This document shows, one piece after another, positions 8,186 through 16,522 of a stretch of 64,000 bases of DNA (its first letter is position 1; every line of letters starts with the position of its first letter). The stretch is taken from the NCBI GenBank assembly GCA_963665495.1, contig OY762289.1, positions 3,534,001 through 3,598,000 of the forward strand, read 5' to 3'. The translations under genes and the position numbers were made by a program. Under the pieces are notes generated by a model. It was not told the DNA's origin. It was given only the letters and a program-made list of their open reading frames with translations, and ran no database searches. This DNA comes from G963665495 sp963665495. Lineage in GTDB: Bacteria > Desulfobacterota > Desulfovibrionia > Desulfovibrionales > Desulfovibrionaceae.

Positions 8186-9289
8186 ATGGCGCTGCGACGC
8201 GTTGGCATTCTTACCGGCGGCGGAGATTGTTCCGGACTCAATGCGGTTATTCGCGCGGTGACGCGTGCGGCCGTCATCCAGCACGGAGCTTCGGTAATCG
8301 GTATCGAGAACGGTTTCGAAGGGCTGGTTACCGGCAAAACGCAAAAACTGACCACCGGAAACACCAAGGATATTCTGACGCTGGGAGGCACCATCCTGGG
8401 CACCACCAACAAAGGAAATCCTTTTGCCTATCGCGAATATGATGAAAACGGCGAGATTGTCACCCGTGACTATTCGCAGCGTGTCGTACAGAATTTCAAA
8501 GAAATGGAACTCGACTGCATCTTTGTCGTGGGCGGCGAGGGAACCCTGGAACTAGGATACAAACTGCATCAGCTGGGCGTACCAACCATAGGCATCCCCA
8601 AAACCATCGACAACGACCTTGAAGGCACCGACTACACTTTCGGCTACCAGACCGCCGTGGAAGTCGCCTGCGACGCCATGGACAGGTTGCACACCACCGG
8701 CCGGAGTCATCAGCGCGTGATGATCCTCGAAGTCATGGGCCGTACTGCCGGCTGGATTGCGCTGGAGTCCGGTATCGCCGGCGGCGCGCACATTATCCTG
8801 ATCCCGGAAATTCCCTACAATCTGGATCATATTCTGCAAAAAATCCGCTTTCGCGCCGAAGGCGGCAGCCCCTACAGCATCATCATGGTAGCAGAGGGCG
8901 CCCATGAACTCGGACACGACGTGGTCACGCAGGAAACCGCCACCACGCGCCTGCAGGGCGTTCCCCAGCTGGGCGGCATCGGCCAGTATCTCGCCGGACG
9001 AATCAAGGAGCATATCGACCTGGAAGTCCGCTGTACGGTTCTCGGCCACATTCAACGCGGCGGATCGCCCTGCGCTTTCGACCGTGTTCTGGGAACGCGC
9101 CTGGGCAGCTCCGCAGTGGAAGCCGCGGCCCAGGGAGCTTTCGGCGTTATGGTCGCCCTGAAAACCCCGGAGATCGTGCGCGTTCCCCTGGAAGAACTGG
9201 CCGGGCTGGTGCGTACGGTCCCCCTGCATTCGCAGCTGATCCGTACGGCCGAATCCATCGGGATCAACCTCGGACGTGAGGCCATGTAA
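8186..9289 (+). CDS. 6-phosphofructokinase
   Basis: 367 residues. Start ATG 8186 is 6 nt after AAGGAG (an in-frame TTG at 8180 overlaps the spacing). The protein phosphorylates fructose 6-phosphate in glycolysis. Motifs: GGGDCSGLN nucleotide loop at the N-terminus, GGEGTLELG, the catalytic PKTIDND loop, MGRTAGWIALESG, and a C-terminal RIKEHIDLEVRCTVLGHIQRGG substrate region. At the donor-specificity sites it has Gly in GGEG (typical of ATP enzymes) but Lys in PKTIDND (typical of PPi and mixed group III enzymes). The usual Asp of GGDG is Glu here. Whether ATP or PPi is used is therefore uncertain; the combination matches the mixed-substrate group with ATP preferred. Probably in an operon with yjbQ. 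Confidence 0.93.
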   Translation: MALRRVGILTGGGDCSGLNAVIRAVTRAAVIQHGASVIGIENGFEGLVTGKTQKLTTGNTKDILTLGGTILGTTNKGNPFAYREYDENGEIVTRDYSQRVVQNFKEMELDCIFVVGGEGTLELGYKLHQLGVPTIGIPKTIDNDLEGTDYTFGYQTAVEVACDAMDRLHTTGRSHQRVMILEVMGRTAGWIALESGIAGGAHIILIPEIPYNLDHILQKIRFRAEGGSPYSIIMVAEGAHELGHDVVTQETATTRLQGVPQLGGIGQYLAGRIKEHIDLEVRCTVLGHIQRGGSPCAFDRVLGTRLGSSAVEAAAQGAFGVMVALKTPEIVRVPLEELAGLVRTVPLHSQLIRTAESIGINLGREAM

Positions 9290-9406
9290 TTGAAACTCCC
9301 TTTAATTCAACTCATTATCCCACCATTGCTGCGTTCGCATTTTGCATCCAGGCTCCGAAGGAGACTATAGCACTTTTTTTCGTCATGCCGTGAAGAGGAC
9401 CTGATT

Positions 9407-10828
9407 ATGGATGAAAAGTCCCCCCACGCCTCATCGTCTTCCCTTTTGATTAAAAATGCCCGGTTGATCGACGGAACCGGCGCGGCTCCAAAGAAACTTC
9501 AGGATATTTTGATTGAACGCGGCCTGATCAGCGACATTGGAGAAAATCTGCAAGGCAATCCGGCTCGTACGCTCGATGCTTCAGGCGCAACCGTAATGCC
9601 TGGACTGATCGACGCGCATGTACACCTGCAGAGCGTACCGGGTTCAGTCTTTCGAAAAGACAGCGAGGAAACCCTTCAGAAATACCGCTATCACCAGTTG
9701 CGCGCCTATCCTGCCTGTGGTGTGACCACCGTATTGGATAATGCCATTGCCGCGCCGGTGCTGCGGGAATTTCAGGACTATCTGGCTGCGGGCGGAGCCG
9801 GACCGCGTCTCTACGCCCTGGCGCCCGCCTTCTACGCTCCGAACGGCTATCTGGACCATAATATGCTGACGGACTACTGGGGGCCTCAATGGCGGCCCGC
9901 AGGAAGCCTGGAAGACATCCGGGCCTTATTCCAGGAATACGAGTCCCTCGATAACATCATAGGCGTCAAAACCATGCTTGAAACCGGTTTCGGGAAATCG
10001 AACATCTGGCCGCTGCATTCGCCGGAAATGCGCAAGATAATCGTTGCCGAAGCCTCCAGAAGAAACCTGCCGCTTCATATTCATGCCTTCAAAGAAAAGG
10101 AACAAAACATCGGTTTGGATATGGGAGTGCATAATTTTGTCCATTCCGGGTTTCTCTTCAAACAACCAAAAAAATCCTTTTTGGAACGCATGAAACACCA
10201 AGGGACGTATTTGACGACGACCTTATCATGCACATTCGACCAGATGCTGGTCAACTTTGATCTCAAAAGGCTTGATGATCCGTTTCTCCAATTGACGGTG
10301 CCTGATGCACTCCTGGAAACTGCCAGAAATCTCGACGCCTGGGAGGCCTATTACGAGACTTTTTTCAAGAATTCTTCACCCAAATGGCTGCCGGCATTTG
10401 TTTTGAAAAAAATAATGAAACTCCTGAACATAGAAAAAATGATCCGTTCCTGCCTGGCAAACGCCACCAGAGCTGTTGCTGCCATGTACGAGGAGGGGAT
10501 TCCCATTGTCGTTGGTACCGATGCGTCAAGCTGGCCGGTGTTCCTCAATTTTTTTCACGGGCCCAGCACAATCCGCGAAATGGAACTATTGACCGGGGCC
10601 GGGATTCCCCCCATGGACGTGATCGCATCCGCGACCCGGATCCCTGCGGAAATGATGGGACTCGAAAAGCTGATCGGGACAGTCGAAGTGGGAAAACGGG
10701 CTGACTTGATAGTAGTGAAGGACGATCCGCTGGAAAATATCTCGGCGTTAAAATCACTGCTCTGGACGATCAAAGATGGGCAGGCCGGGACTCCTGCGGA
10801 CTGGATGGCTGATGACAGTGCAAGGTAA
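9407..10828 (+). CDS. amidohydrolase family protein
   Basis: 473 residues, the usual length for an imidazolonepropionase / prolidase-like metal-dependent hydrolase of the amidohydrolase superfamily. The N-terminal beta domain has LLIKNARLIDGTG and LDASGATVMPGLIDAHVHLQ with the metal-binding HxH. Further candidate ligands are a His in LPLHIHAFKE and one in VHNFVHSG, and the catalytic Asp in VVGTDAS. It ends with the typical VGKRADLIVVKDDPLENI. The substrate cannot be inferred; cyclic amides or Xaa-Pro dipeptides are family options. No signal peptide. ATG at 9407 follows GAAGAGGA; the 117-bp gap to pfk has no clear terminator. Confidence 0.88.
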   Translation: MDEKSPHASSSSLLIKNARLIDGTGAAPKKLQDILIERGLISDIGENLQGNPARTLDASGATVMPGLIDAHVHLQSVPGSVFRKDSEETLQKYRYHQLRAYPACGVTTVLDNAIAAPVLREFQDYLAAGGAGPRLYALAPAFYAPNGYLDHNMLTDYWGPQWRPAGSLEDIRALFQEYESLDNIIGVKTMLETGFGKSNIWPLHSPEMRKIIVAEASRRNLPLHIHAFKEKEQNIGLDMGVHNFVHSGFLFKQPKKSFLERMKHQGTYLTTTLSCTFDQMLVNFDLKRLDDPFLQLTVPDALLETARNLDAWEAYYETFFKNSSPKWLPAFVLKKIMKLLNIEKMIRSCLANATRAVAAMYEEGIPIVVGTDASSWPVFLNFFHGPSTIREMELLTGAGIPPMDVIASATRIPAEMMGLEKLIGTVEVGKRADLIVVKDDPLENISALKSLLWTIKDGQAGTPADWMADDSAR

Positions 10829-10834
10829 ACGGGT

Positions 10835-11317
10835 CTAGATGATTCCCGCGGACCAGTCCCCGTGAAAGATCCAGCCGCTGTCGCAAACGAGATTGATGGC
10901 CGGCGGCATGGCGTCCGGAGCAACCATACGGGCTCCCGCGGCTTCCTCGGCAGAGAGACATTCGGCGCGCAGGCGGCAGCCGAGCGAATACGGCGGCAGC
11001 CAGCGTGTAAAATCAGGTTGGGATACGGGGATGACCAGACCGGACAGAGTCGCGCAGGACGAGCAGAACGGTGCGGCGCCGGCGAACGCCACGATTTCAG
11101 GACACTGCCGGATCCGGAAGTACGATGCCCCGGTGTCGTCCGGATCCAGAAGACGACCCATGAGCGCCACCGTCTCCCGTAACAACCGTCCGAAGTAATC
11201 AAAGAAGGAGTCGATGGTCTTTGCATCGACTCCTTCCTCTTCAAACAACATCCAGATGACCTCGCCGGAGAGCTTGGAAAGCAGCGGGTGCCTGGCCAGC
11301 AGCTTTTTGTCTAGCAC
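10835..11317 (-). CDS. conserved-looking hypothetical protein downstream of lon
   Basis: About 160 residues if it starts at the GTG 11317, eight bases past the lon stop and 13 nt after a GGAG; an open frame reaches 11374 inside lon. The sequence has an acidic N-terminal half and a C-terminal half with CSSC, RWLPPYSLGCRLRAEC and CDSGWIFHGD, giving six cysteines. I do not recognise the family. The position suggests translation coupled to lon. Convergent with the amidohydrolase with only 6 bp between them. Confidence 0.6.
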   Translation of the reverse strand: MLDKKLLARHPLLSKLSGEVIWMLFEEEGVDAKTIDSFFDYFGRLLRETVALMGRLLDPDDTGASYFRIRQCPEIVAFAGAAPFCSSCATLSGLVIPVSQPDFTRWLPPYSLGCRLRAECLSAEEAAGARMVAPDAMPPAINLVCDSGWIFHGDWSAGII

Positions 11318-11325
11318 TCCGCAGC

Positions 11326-13782
11326 CTATTTCTCCGTCTCCTGGGTCTGTTCCGCGCCCCAGACATGCTTCCACAGTTCATCGATACGCTCGATAAACTG
11401 CACCTTGATTTTGCGGCGCAGTTCCGCAGGAATATCTTCCAGGTCTTTCTTGTTTTGCGCAGGAATAAGCACCGTACGCATCTCATGCGCCACGGCGGCA
11501 AGGATTTTCTCCTTGATGCCGCCCACGGGCAGAACCCGTCCGCGCAGAGTGATTTCACCGGTCATGCACAGATCCCTGGCAACGGGCGTGTTGCGCAGAA
11601 TGGAGACCAAGGCGGTGACCAGGGTTACGCCTGCGGACGGTCCGTCTTTGGGCGTCGCGCCGGATGGAATATGAATATGGATGTCCACTTTCTCAATGAA
11701 GTCCGCATCCACCCCGAGCTTGCCCGCATTGGCACGCGCGTAGCTCATGGCGGCCTGGGCGCTTTCCTTCATCACATCGCCCAGCTTGCCGGTCAGGGTA
11801 AGCTTGCCTTTTCCGGGCATGGTGGAGGCCTCGATATGCAGGATCTCGCCGCCGTAAGGCGTCCAGGCCAGCCCCACTGCCACACCTGGAGGCAGCTCGT
11901 TCTCGCGCTCGTCGTCCAGATAAGTCGGAACGCCCAGCAGCTTGTGCAGATTCTTGGTGGTCACGGAAAACGGTCCGTCCTCACCCTCGGCCTTGCGCCT
12001 GGCCAGTTTTCGCAGCGCGCTGCCGATCTCGCGTTCGAGATTCCGCAATCCGGCCTCACGGGTGTACTCCCGGACAATACGTGCGATGACGCTGTCCGAG
12101 ATGTTCAGCTCGGCGATCCGCAGGCCGTTTTCTTTGGCCTGGCGCGGGATCAGATACGTACGGGCGATTTTGACCTTTTCCTGCTCGGTGTAACCGGGAA
12201 TACGGATTGTCTCCATGCGGTCCAGCAAGGGAGCGGGAATGGTATCCAGCACGTTGGCCGTACAAATGAACATGCACTTGGAAAGATCGAAGGGCACGTT
12301 CAGGTAATGGTCCGTAAAAGAGTTGTTCTGCTCCGGATCCAGCACCTCGAGCAGCGCCGAGGAGGGATCACCGCGAAAGTCGGCGCCCACTTTATCGATT
12401 TCATCCAGCATGAACACGGGATTACGCGTTCCTGCCTGTTTGATGCCCTGAATGATGCGTCCGGGCATGGAACCGATGTAGGTTCTGCGGTGTCCGCGGA
12501 TTTCGGCTTCATCGCGCATGCCGCCCAGGGACATGCGGTGGAACTTCCGCCCGAGAGCCCGGGCAATGGAACGGCCCAGTGAGGTCTTCCCCACTCCGGG
12601 AGGGCCCACAAAGCAAAGGATGGGGCCTTTCATCTGCGGATTGAGCTTACGTACGCTCAAATACTCGAGAATGCGTTCCTTGACCTTTTCAAGATCGAAA
12701 TGATCCTCGTCCAGGATGGTCCGCGCCGCTTTAATGTCCAGACGGTCCCGGGAAGTCTTTTTCCAGGGCAATTCGACCAGCCAGTCCAGGTACGTCCGGA
12801 CCACTGTGGCTTCCGAAGAGTCCGGATGCATGGAAACCAGTCGCTTGAGCTGCTTGTCGGCTTCCTTTTTCACTTCCTTGGGCAACCCCGCCTTGGCGAG
12901 CTGACCGGCAAGTTCCTCGAGTTCCTCGCTGTCCTCGCCGCCTTCGCCCAATTCCTTGCGAATGGCTTTGAGCTGTTCGCGCAGGTAATAATCGCGCTGC
13001 GCCTTGTCCATGCCCTCTTTGGCCATGCTCTGAATCTTGGCCTGCATGGAAGCGACCTCGACTTCCTTGACCAGCTGCTCGTTGACCAGGGCCAGACGTT
13101 CGGCCGGGCGCTCGCATTCCAGAATCTTCTGCGCGTCGGATACCTTGATGCGCAGGTTGGAAGCGACCAGATCGGCCAGCCGTCCCGGTTCGTTGACGCT
13201 GTTCAAAACAGCCATGATGTCCGGAGAAGAGGCCCCGCGCAAGGCGAGAATCCGCTCGCTCTGCTCCTTGGCGGCACGCATCATGGCTTCCTGCTCCAGC
13301 GTCAGCTCGGAAATTTCATTTTCTTCAATCAAGCTGATGCGGGCTTCCATGTGCGGTTCCGTCTGCAAGAACTCCTCGACCCGTGCTCTGCTGATGCCCT
13401 GCACAAGCACTTTGAGCTTGCCGTCCGGCATCTTGAGCATCCGCATTATCATGGCCACGGCTCCCACCCGGTAAAGATCCTCGGGAGCGGGATCGTCCAC
13501 GCCTTCATCCTCCTGCGTGAGGATCAGGATATAGCGGTGCGAGCCCAGGGCCGCTTCTACGGCTTCCACGGATTTGTCGCGCCCTACAAACAGAGGCAGG
13601 ATCATGTAGTTGAAAACTACAATGTCGCGAACCGGCAATACCGGCACTTCCAGGGGGATATCCCTGCTCGAGATGTTCAAGGCGTCCGCGAAATCGTTGT
13701 CCGCCTCTCCCCCGTGCCCCCCTTCGCCCCCGGACCCGCCGTCCGAAGCCAACGGGCTCATAAATAATGTTTTTCTACTCAT
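11326..13782 (-). CDS. lon: ATP-dependent protease Lon
   Basis: 818 residues. The N-terminal LAN substrate-binding domain begins after a Gly-rich leader of about 40 residues with VPVLPVRDIVVFNYMILPLFVG. The AAA+ module has Walker A GPPGVGKTS, Walker B FMLDEIDK and sensor residues. The C-terminal Ser-Lys protease domain has the catalytic Ser in PKDGPSAGV and Lys in GIKEKILAA. It degrades misfolded and regulatory proteins in the cytoplasm. Start ATG 13782 follows AAAGGGA. No CIRCE element or clear heat-shock promoter is seen upstream. The 12-bp perfect palindrome GGAGAATTCTCC lies at about 13821-13832 between lon and acyP. Confidence 0.98.
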   Translation of the reverse strand: MSRKTLFMSPLASDGGSGGEGGHGGEADNDFADALNISSRDIPLEVPVLPVRDIVVFNYMILPLFVGRDKSVEAVEAALGSHRYILILTQEDEGVDDPAPEDLYRVGAVAMIMRMLKMPDGKLKVLVQGISRARVEEFLQTEPHMEARISLIEENEISELTLEQEAMMRAAKEQSERILALRGASSPDIMAVLNSVNEPGRLADLVASNLRIKVSDAQKILECERPAERLALVNEQLVKEVEVASMQAKIQSMAKEGMDKAQRDYYLREQLKAIRKELGEGGEDSEELEELAGQLAKAGLPKEVKKEADKQLKRLVSMHPDSSEATVVRTYLDWLVELPWKKTSRDRLDIKAARTILDEDHFDLEKVKERILEYLSVRKLNPQMKGPILCFVGPPGVGKTSLGRSIARALGRKFHRMSLGGMRDEAEIRGHRRTYIGSMPGRIIQGIKQAGTRNPVFMLDEIDKVGADFRGDPSSALLEVLDPEQNNSFTDHYLNVPFDLSKCMFICTANVLDTIPAPLLDRMETIRIPGYTEQEKVKIARTYLIPRQAKENGLRIAELNISDSVIARIVREYTREAGLRNLEREIGSALRKLARRKAEGEDGPFSVTTKNLHKLLGVPTYLDDERENELPPGVAVGLAWTPYGGEILHIEASTMPGKGKLTLTGKLGDVMKESAQAAMSYARANAGKLGVDADFIEKVDIHIHIPSGATPKDGPSAGVTLVTALVSILRNTPVARDLCMTGEITLRGRVLPVGGIKEKILAAVAHEMRTVLIPAQNKKDLEDIPAELRRKIKVQFIERIDELWKHVWGAEQTQETEK

Positions 13783-13869
13783 TATGGATTCCCTTTATAG
13801 TAGCACAAAGGCCCTCGTCCGGAGAATTCTCCTTTCCCGGATTCGGGCCCTAAACTCTCAATTCAGTCG

Positions 13870-14145
13870 TTAGGAGCGTATCTCGAACTTGTCATACTCG
13901 TTGTCGTATTCGATCCATTTGCAAGCGACCTGTTCCACCCGACTCAGGGGTGACCCCTTATACAGCCTCTCTTTGAGCTCATCGCAGGTTTTATCATCTC
14001 CTTGGGCGAGCACTTCGATTTTTCCGTCTGCGATATTGCGCACCCAGCCTTTCAGGCTGAGGCTCACAGCCTGATCATGAATCCAAGAACGTAAAAATAC
14101 GCCTTGTACCGTTCCTGTTATAAGGCATTGAAGACTCCGTACCAT
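13870..14145 (-). CDS. acyP: acylphosphatase
   Basis: 91 residues, standard size. The family signature is present: LITGTVQGVFLRSWIHDQA with the catalytic Arg that binds phosphate, then LKGWVRNIADGKIEVLAQG with the catalytic Asn. It hydrolyses acyl phosphates such as acetyl phosphate or carbamoyl phosphate. ATG at 14145 follows AGGAGAG. It lies between radC and lon on the same strand. Confidence 0.95.
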   Translation of the reverse strand: MVRSLQCLITGTVQGVFLRSWIHDQAVSLSLKGWVRNIADGKIEVLAQGDDKTCDELKERLYKGSPLSRVEQVACKWIEYDNEYDKFEIRS

Positions 14146-14203
14146 GACTCTCCTCCTTATGGCTTAAACGAGCGGTTACGCTTGTCTTTTTCAAGGAACG
14201 CAA

Positions 14204-14926
14204 TCAGATCAATCCCTGTGATTTGAAGCTGTAATAATCCTCTTCTGTAATAATTATATGATCCAGAATCCGAATGTCCAACTGGCTCGCCACATGCCGC
14301 ACCGTGTCGGTCAAATTTTTATCCGCCTGCGACGGCCTCGGATCCCCGCCGGGATGATTATGTACCAGTATCAGGCCGCTGGCTTTCTTTTCAAGAGCTT
14401 TTTCCATTATTTCACGCAAATACACATGCGCCTGGTTAACGGTGCCCTGGCTGATTTTTTCCCAGGCCAGCAACCGGTTGCGGTTGTCCAGCATGGCCAC
14501 CCAGAACTGCTCTTTCTCCAGATCTCCCAAACGGGCAGTAGCCAGCTCCGCCACGATCTTGGGATGATCCACAATCACTTTTTCCTGAAGCCTGGACTCA
14601 TCAATACGTATTCTCACAGCCCGCAGCAACTGCCAGAAGTATACCACACCCGGGCCTATTCCGGAAACAGTCAGCAGCTCTTCTTCTTTGGCCGAGAAAA
14701 CGCCTTTCAAATTTCCGAACCGTTTCAACAACTCCTTGGCGAGGGGTTTGGTATCCCGACGCGGGATGATAACCCCCAGCAGTGCTTCCAGAAGTTCATA
14801 ATCAGCAAGTCTCTCCTGATCTTCCAGAAACTTTTCGCGCAGTCTCTGGCGGTGCCCATAGTAATGAGGCTTCTCTTTAACCATAAGTCCGCTATCGACC
14901 TTGGGCAAGGTTTTCGCCGTTGACAC
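14204..14926 (-). CDS. radC: RadC/JAB domain protein
   Basis: 240 residues from a GTG at 14926, four bases after the holA stop, suggesting coupled translation. The ATG at 14884 (MVKEKPHYYGH) matches where many RadC proteins begin and may be the true start (226 residues). The N-terminal helix-hairpin-helix region (RRDTKPLAKELLKRFG, VSGIGPG) precedes a JAB/MPN domain with the metal motif HNHPGGDPRPSQAD at the C-terminal side. RadC proteins carry a JAB-type metal site, but their role in DNA repair is disputed and the activity is unknown. Neither start has a strong ribosome site. Confidence 0.92.
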   Translation of the reverse strand: MSTAKTLPKVDSGLMVKEKPHYYGHRQRLREKFLEDQERLADYELLEALLGVIIPRRDTKPLAKELLKRFGNLKGVFSAKEEELLTVSGIGPGVVYFWQLLRAVRIRIDESRLQEKVIVDHPKIVAELATARLGDLEKEQFWVAMLDNRNRLLAWEKISQGTVNQAHVYLREIMEKALEKKASGLILVHNHPGGDPRPSQADKNLTDTVRHVASQLDIRILDHIIITEEDYYSFKSQGLI

Positions 14927-14932
14927 ACCACG

Positions 14933-15928
14933 TTATCGCCGCGATGCCGGGCCTGCACCCGTACGAAACAGTCCCGACAGACTGCTGACCAGCGACTCCA
15001 TTGCCTGTGCTTCGCTGGCCTCCCCCTGTTTCACTCGCAGTTCGGCTTCCAAAGCCAGTTCCCAGATTCCCGCCAGCCTGGCCGGTCCGAGCGAGCGCGC
15101 CAGGTCCGTCTTGCGCTGAATCACGAATTGCGGCAGCCGGGGCGCCTGTTCCCCATGCAACAACTGCCACATGATCCGCGCTTCCCGCGCCAGCATGGCC
15201 AGAAACTGAAACAACAATCCTTCTCCGGTTGCCTGGGCGGTAACAACTTTGCGCCAGACCTGCAAAGGCGCCTGCCCAGACTGCACGGAATCAATAAAAG
15301 CGAAAATATCCATATCCGGCGTAAAGGTCACCAGCTCTGCCAGTTCGGGCCGGATTTCTTCGCCGGCCTTACAGGCCAGTTCGATCTTTGCCAGCTCCTG
15401 ACTGATGGCGGCAAGGTCCGCCGGCAACACATCGCAGATGGCTTCCAACGCTCCCGGAGCCAGACTCAGGTTACGCTCGCGCGCCCAGTTGCGTACGTGC
15501 GCGGCAACATCTTTGGGCTGCAAACCGGGCGATTGCCAGATCCATTTCTTCTTCTCAGCGAACAGCCAGAACTTCTGCTTGGCCAACCCCCGCGGCAATT
15601 TCGGCTTGCCCCGGTCGAACGCCGTTTCCAGCGAAAACAGCGGCCAGGCCGTTGGGCTGAAACGACTGAGCGCCGGCCCGAATTTGTCCCATTCGGCATC
15701 AGGCAGCAATTGCGCTCGCCTGAGCACGATAACCTTGGGGATACTCATTAAATTCTGCAGGGTAAGGGCATTCCAGAACGCGTCGCCCAGGCCTTCGTCC
15801 CCCCAGAAAACATGCCGCTCGTAAGTCCCAAAAGACGGCGGATACTGCCGCAGCAGCAGTTCTATCTGGTGCTGAATCAGTCCGCTGTCTGGACACACTA
15901 AAAAATTGAACCCGGGTCGCGTAGACAT
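14933..15928 (-). CDS. holA: DNA polymerase III delta subunit
   Basis: 331 residues from the ATG at 15928; the frame is open to 15973 without a better start. The protein matches the HolA layout: N-terminal AAA-like domain without a Walker A (FLVCPDSGLIQHQIELLL), a segment SIPKVIVLRRAQLLPD, a middle lid domain and a C-terminal helical collar with LLFQFLAMLAREARIMWQLL. The delta subunit opens the sliding clamp as part of the clamp loader. Adjacent to lptE, an association seen widely (leuS-lptE-holA). Confidence 0.88.
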   Translation of the reverse strand: MSTRPGFNFLVCPDSGLIQHQIELLLRQYPPSFGTYERHVFWGDEGLGDAFWNALTLQNLMSIPKVIVLRRAQLLPDAEWDKFGPALSRFSPTAWPLFSLETAFDRGKPKLPRGLAKQKFWLFAEKKKWIWQSPGLQPKDVAAHVRNWARERNLSLAPGALEAICDVLPADLAAISQELAKIELACKAGEEIRPELAELVTFTPDMDIFAFIDSVQSGQAPLQVWRKVVTAQATGEGLLFQFLAMLAREARIMWQLLHGEQAPRLPQFVIQRKTDLARSLGPARLAGIWELALEAELRVKQGEASEAQAMESLVSSLSGLFRTGAGPASRR

Positions 15929-15994
15929 ACCCTGTCCGGCCTGCCTTGAAAATAGAAGACGCAGTGGGAGCAAAGCGCCCCCGCAGGCCTTCTG

Positions 15995-16522
15995 CTAAAA
16001 AGCGTCGCCCATGCGATCAGCCAGTTCGCGCGATGCCAGGGAAACAGCCAGAGCCCTTGCTTTTTCCAGGTCCGTATCGTCGTAGTAGTATTCCTGAACA
16101 TCAATGGGGCCGGACTCCCAGATCGGCAGTTTTTCATCCGAACTATAGAGTTTTGCCTCCAGGCGCAGGTCCACGACGGACTTCAGAGTCTCTTCCCGTT
16201 CATTCGTCAAATAGGAAGACTCGGTGTAGCGAAGGATTTTAATTTCCAGAGAAAAATCAGATTCTCCCGAATCCCGCCAGGTGGCGACGTTGCGGGAGGC
16301 AAACTCATCCCGGACATCGGCCCGCAACTGCGGTTCCAGCCAGGTTTTCAGGGTAGGGTTTTCGACTTTGGCCAGGGCCAGAGTCTTCTGTCCCTGCGGA
16401 AGCACTCCAGGGGCTCCCGCTCCCAACTGATAGCCGCATCCAGCCAGCGCCAGCAGAGCTGACCAGGATGCGACGAAAAATAATACGGCACAGGACGTAC
16501 GAAGCTTACGTGGCGACAACAT
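15995..16522 (-). CDS. lptE: LPS-assembly lipoprotein LptE
   Basis: 175 residues from the ATG at 16522, overlapping the end of leuS by 17 bp. A signal peptide of about 28 residues ends in a lipobox LALAGC, so the mature protein is an acylated outer-membrane lipoprotein starting CGYQLG, a hallmark of LptE. The rest has the family's ITL-like core (KTLALAKVENPTLKTWLEPQLRADVRDEFASR). LptE plugs the LptD barrel and helps deliver lipopolysaccharide to the outer surface. The gene sits between leuS and holA, the classical arrangement, which supports the call. Confidence 0.9.
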   Translation of the reverse strand: MLSPRKLRTSCAVLFFVASWSALLALAGCGYQLGAGAPGVLPQGQKTLALAKVENPTLKTWLEPQLRADVRDEFASRNVATWRDSGESDFSLEIKILRYTESSYLTNEREETLKSVVDLRLEAKLYSSDEKLPIWESGPIDVQEYYYDDTDLEKARALAVSLASRELADRMGDAF

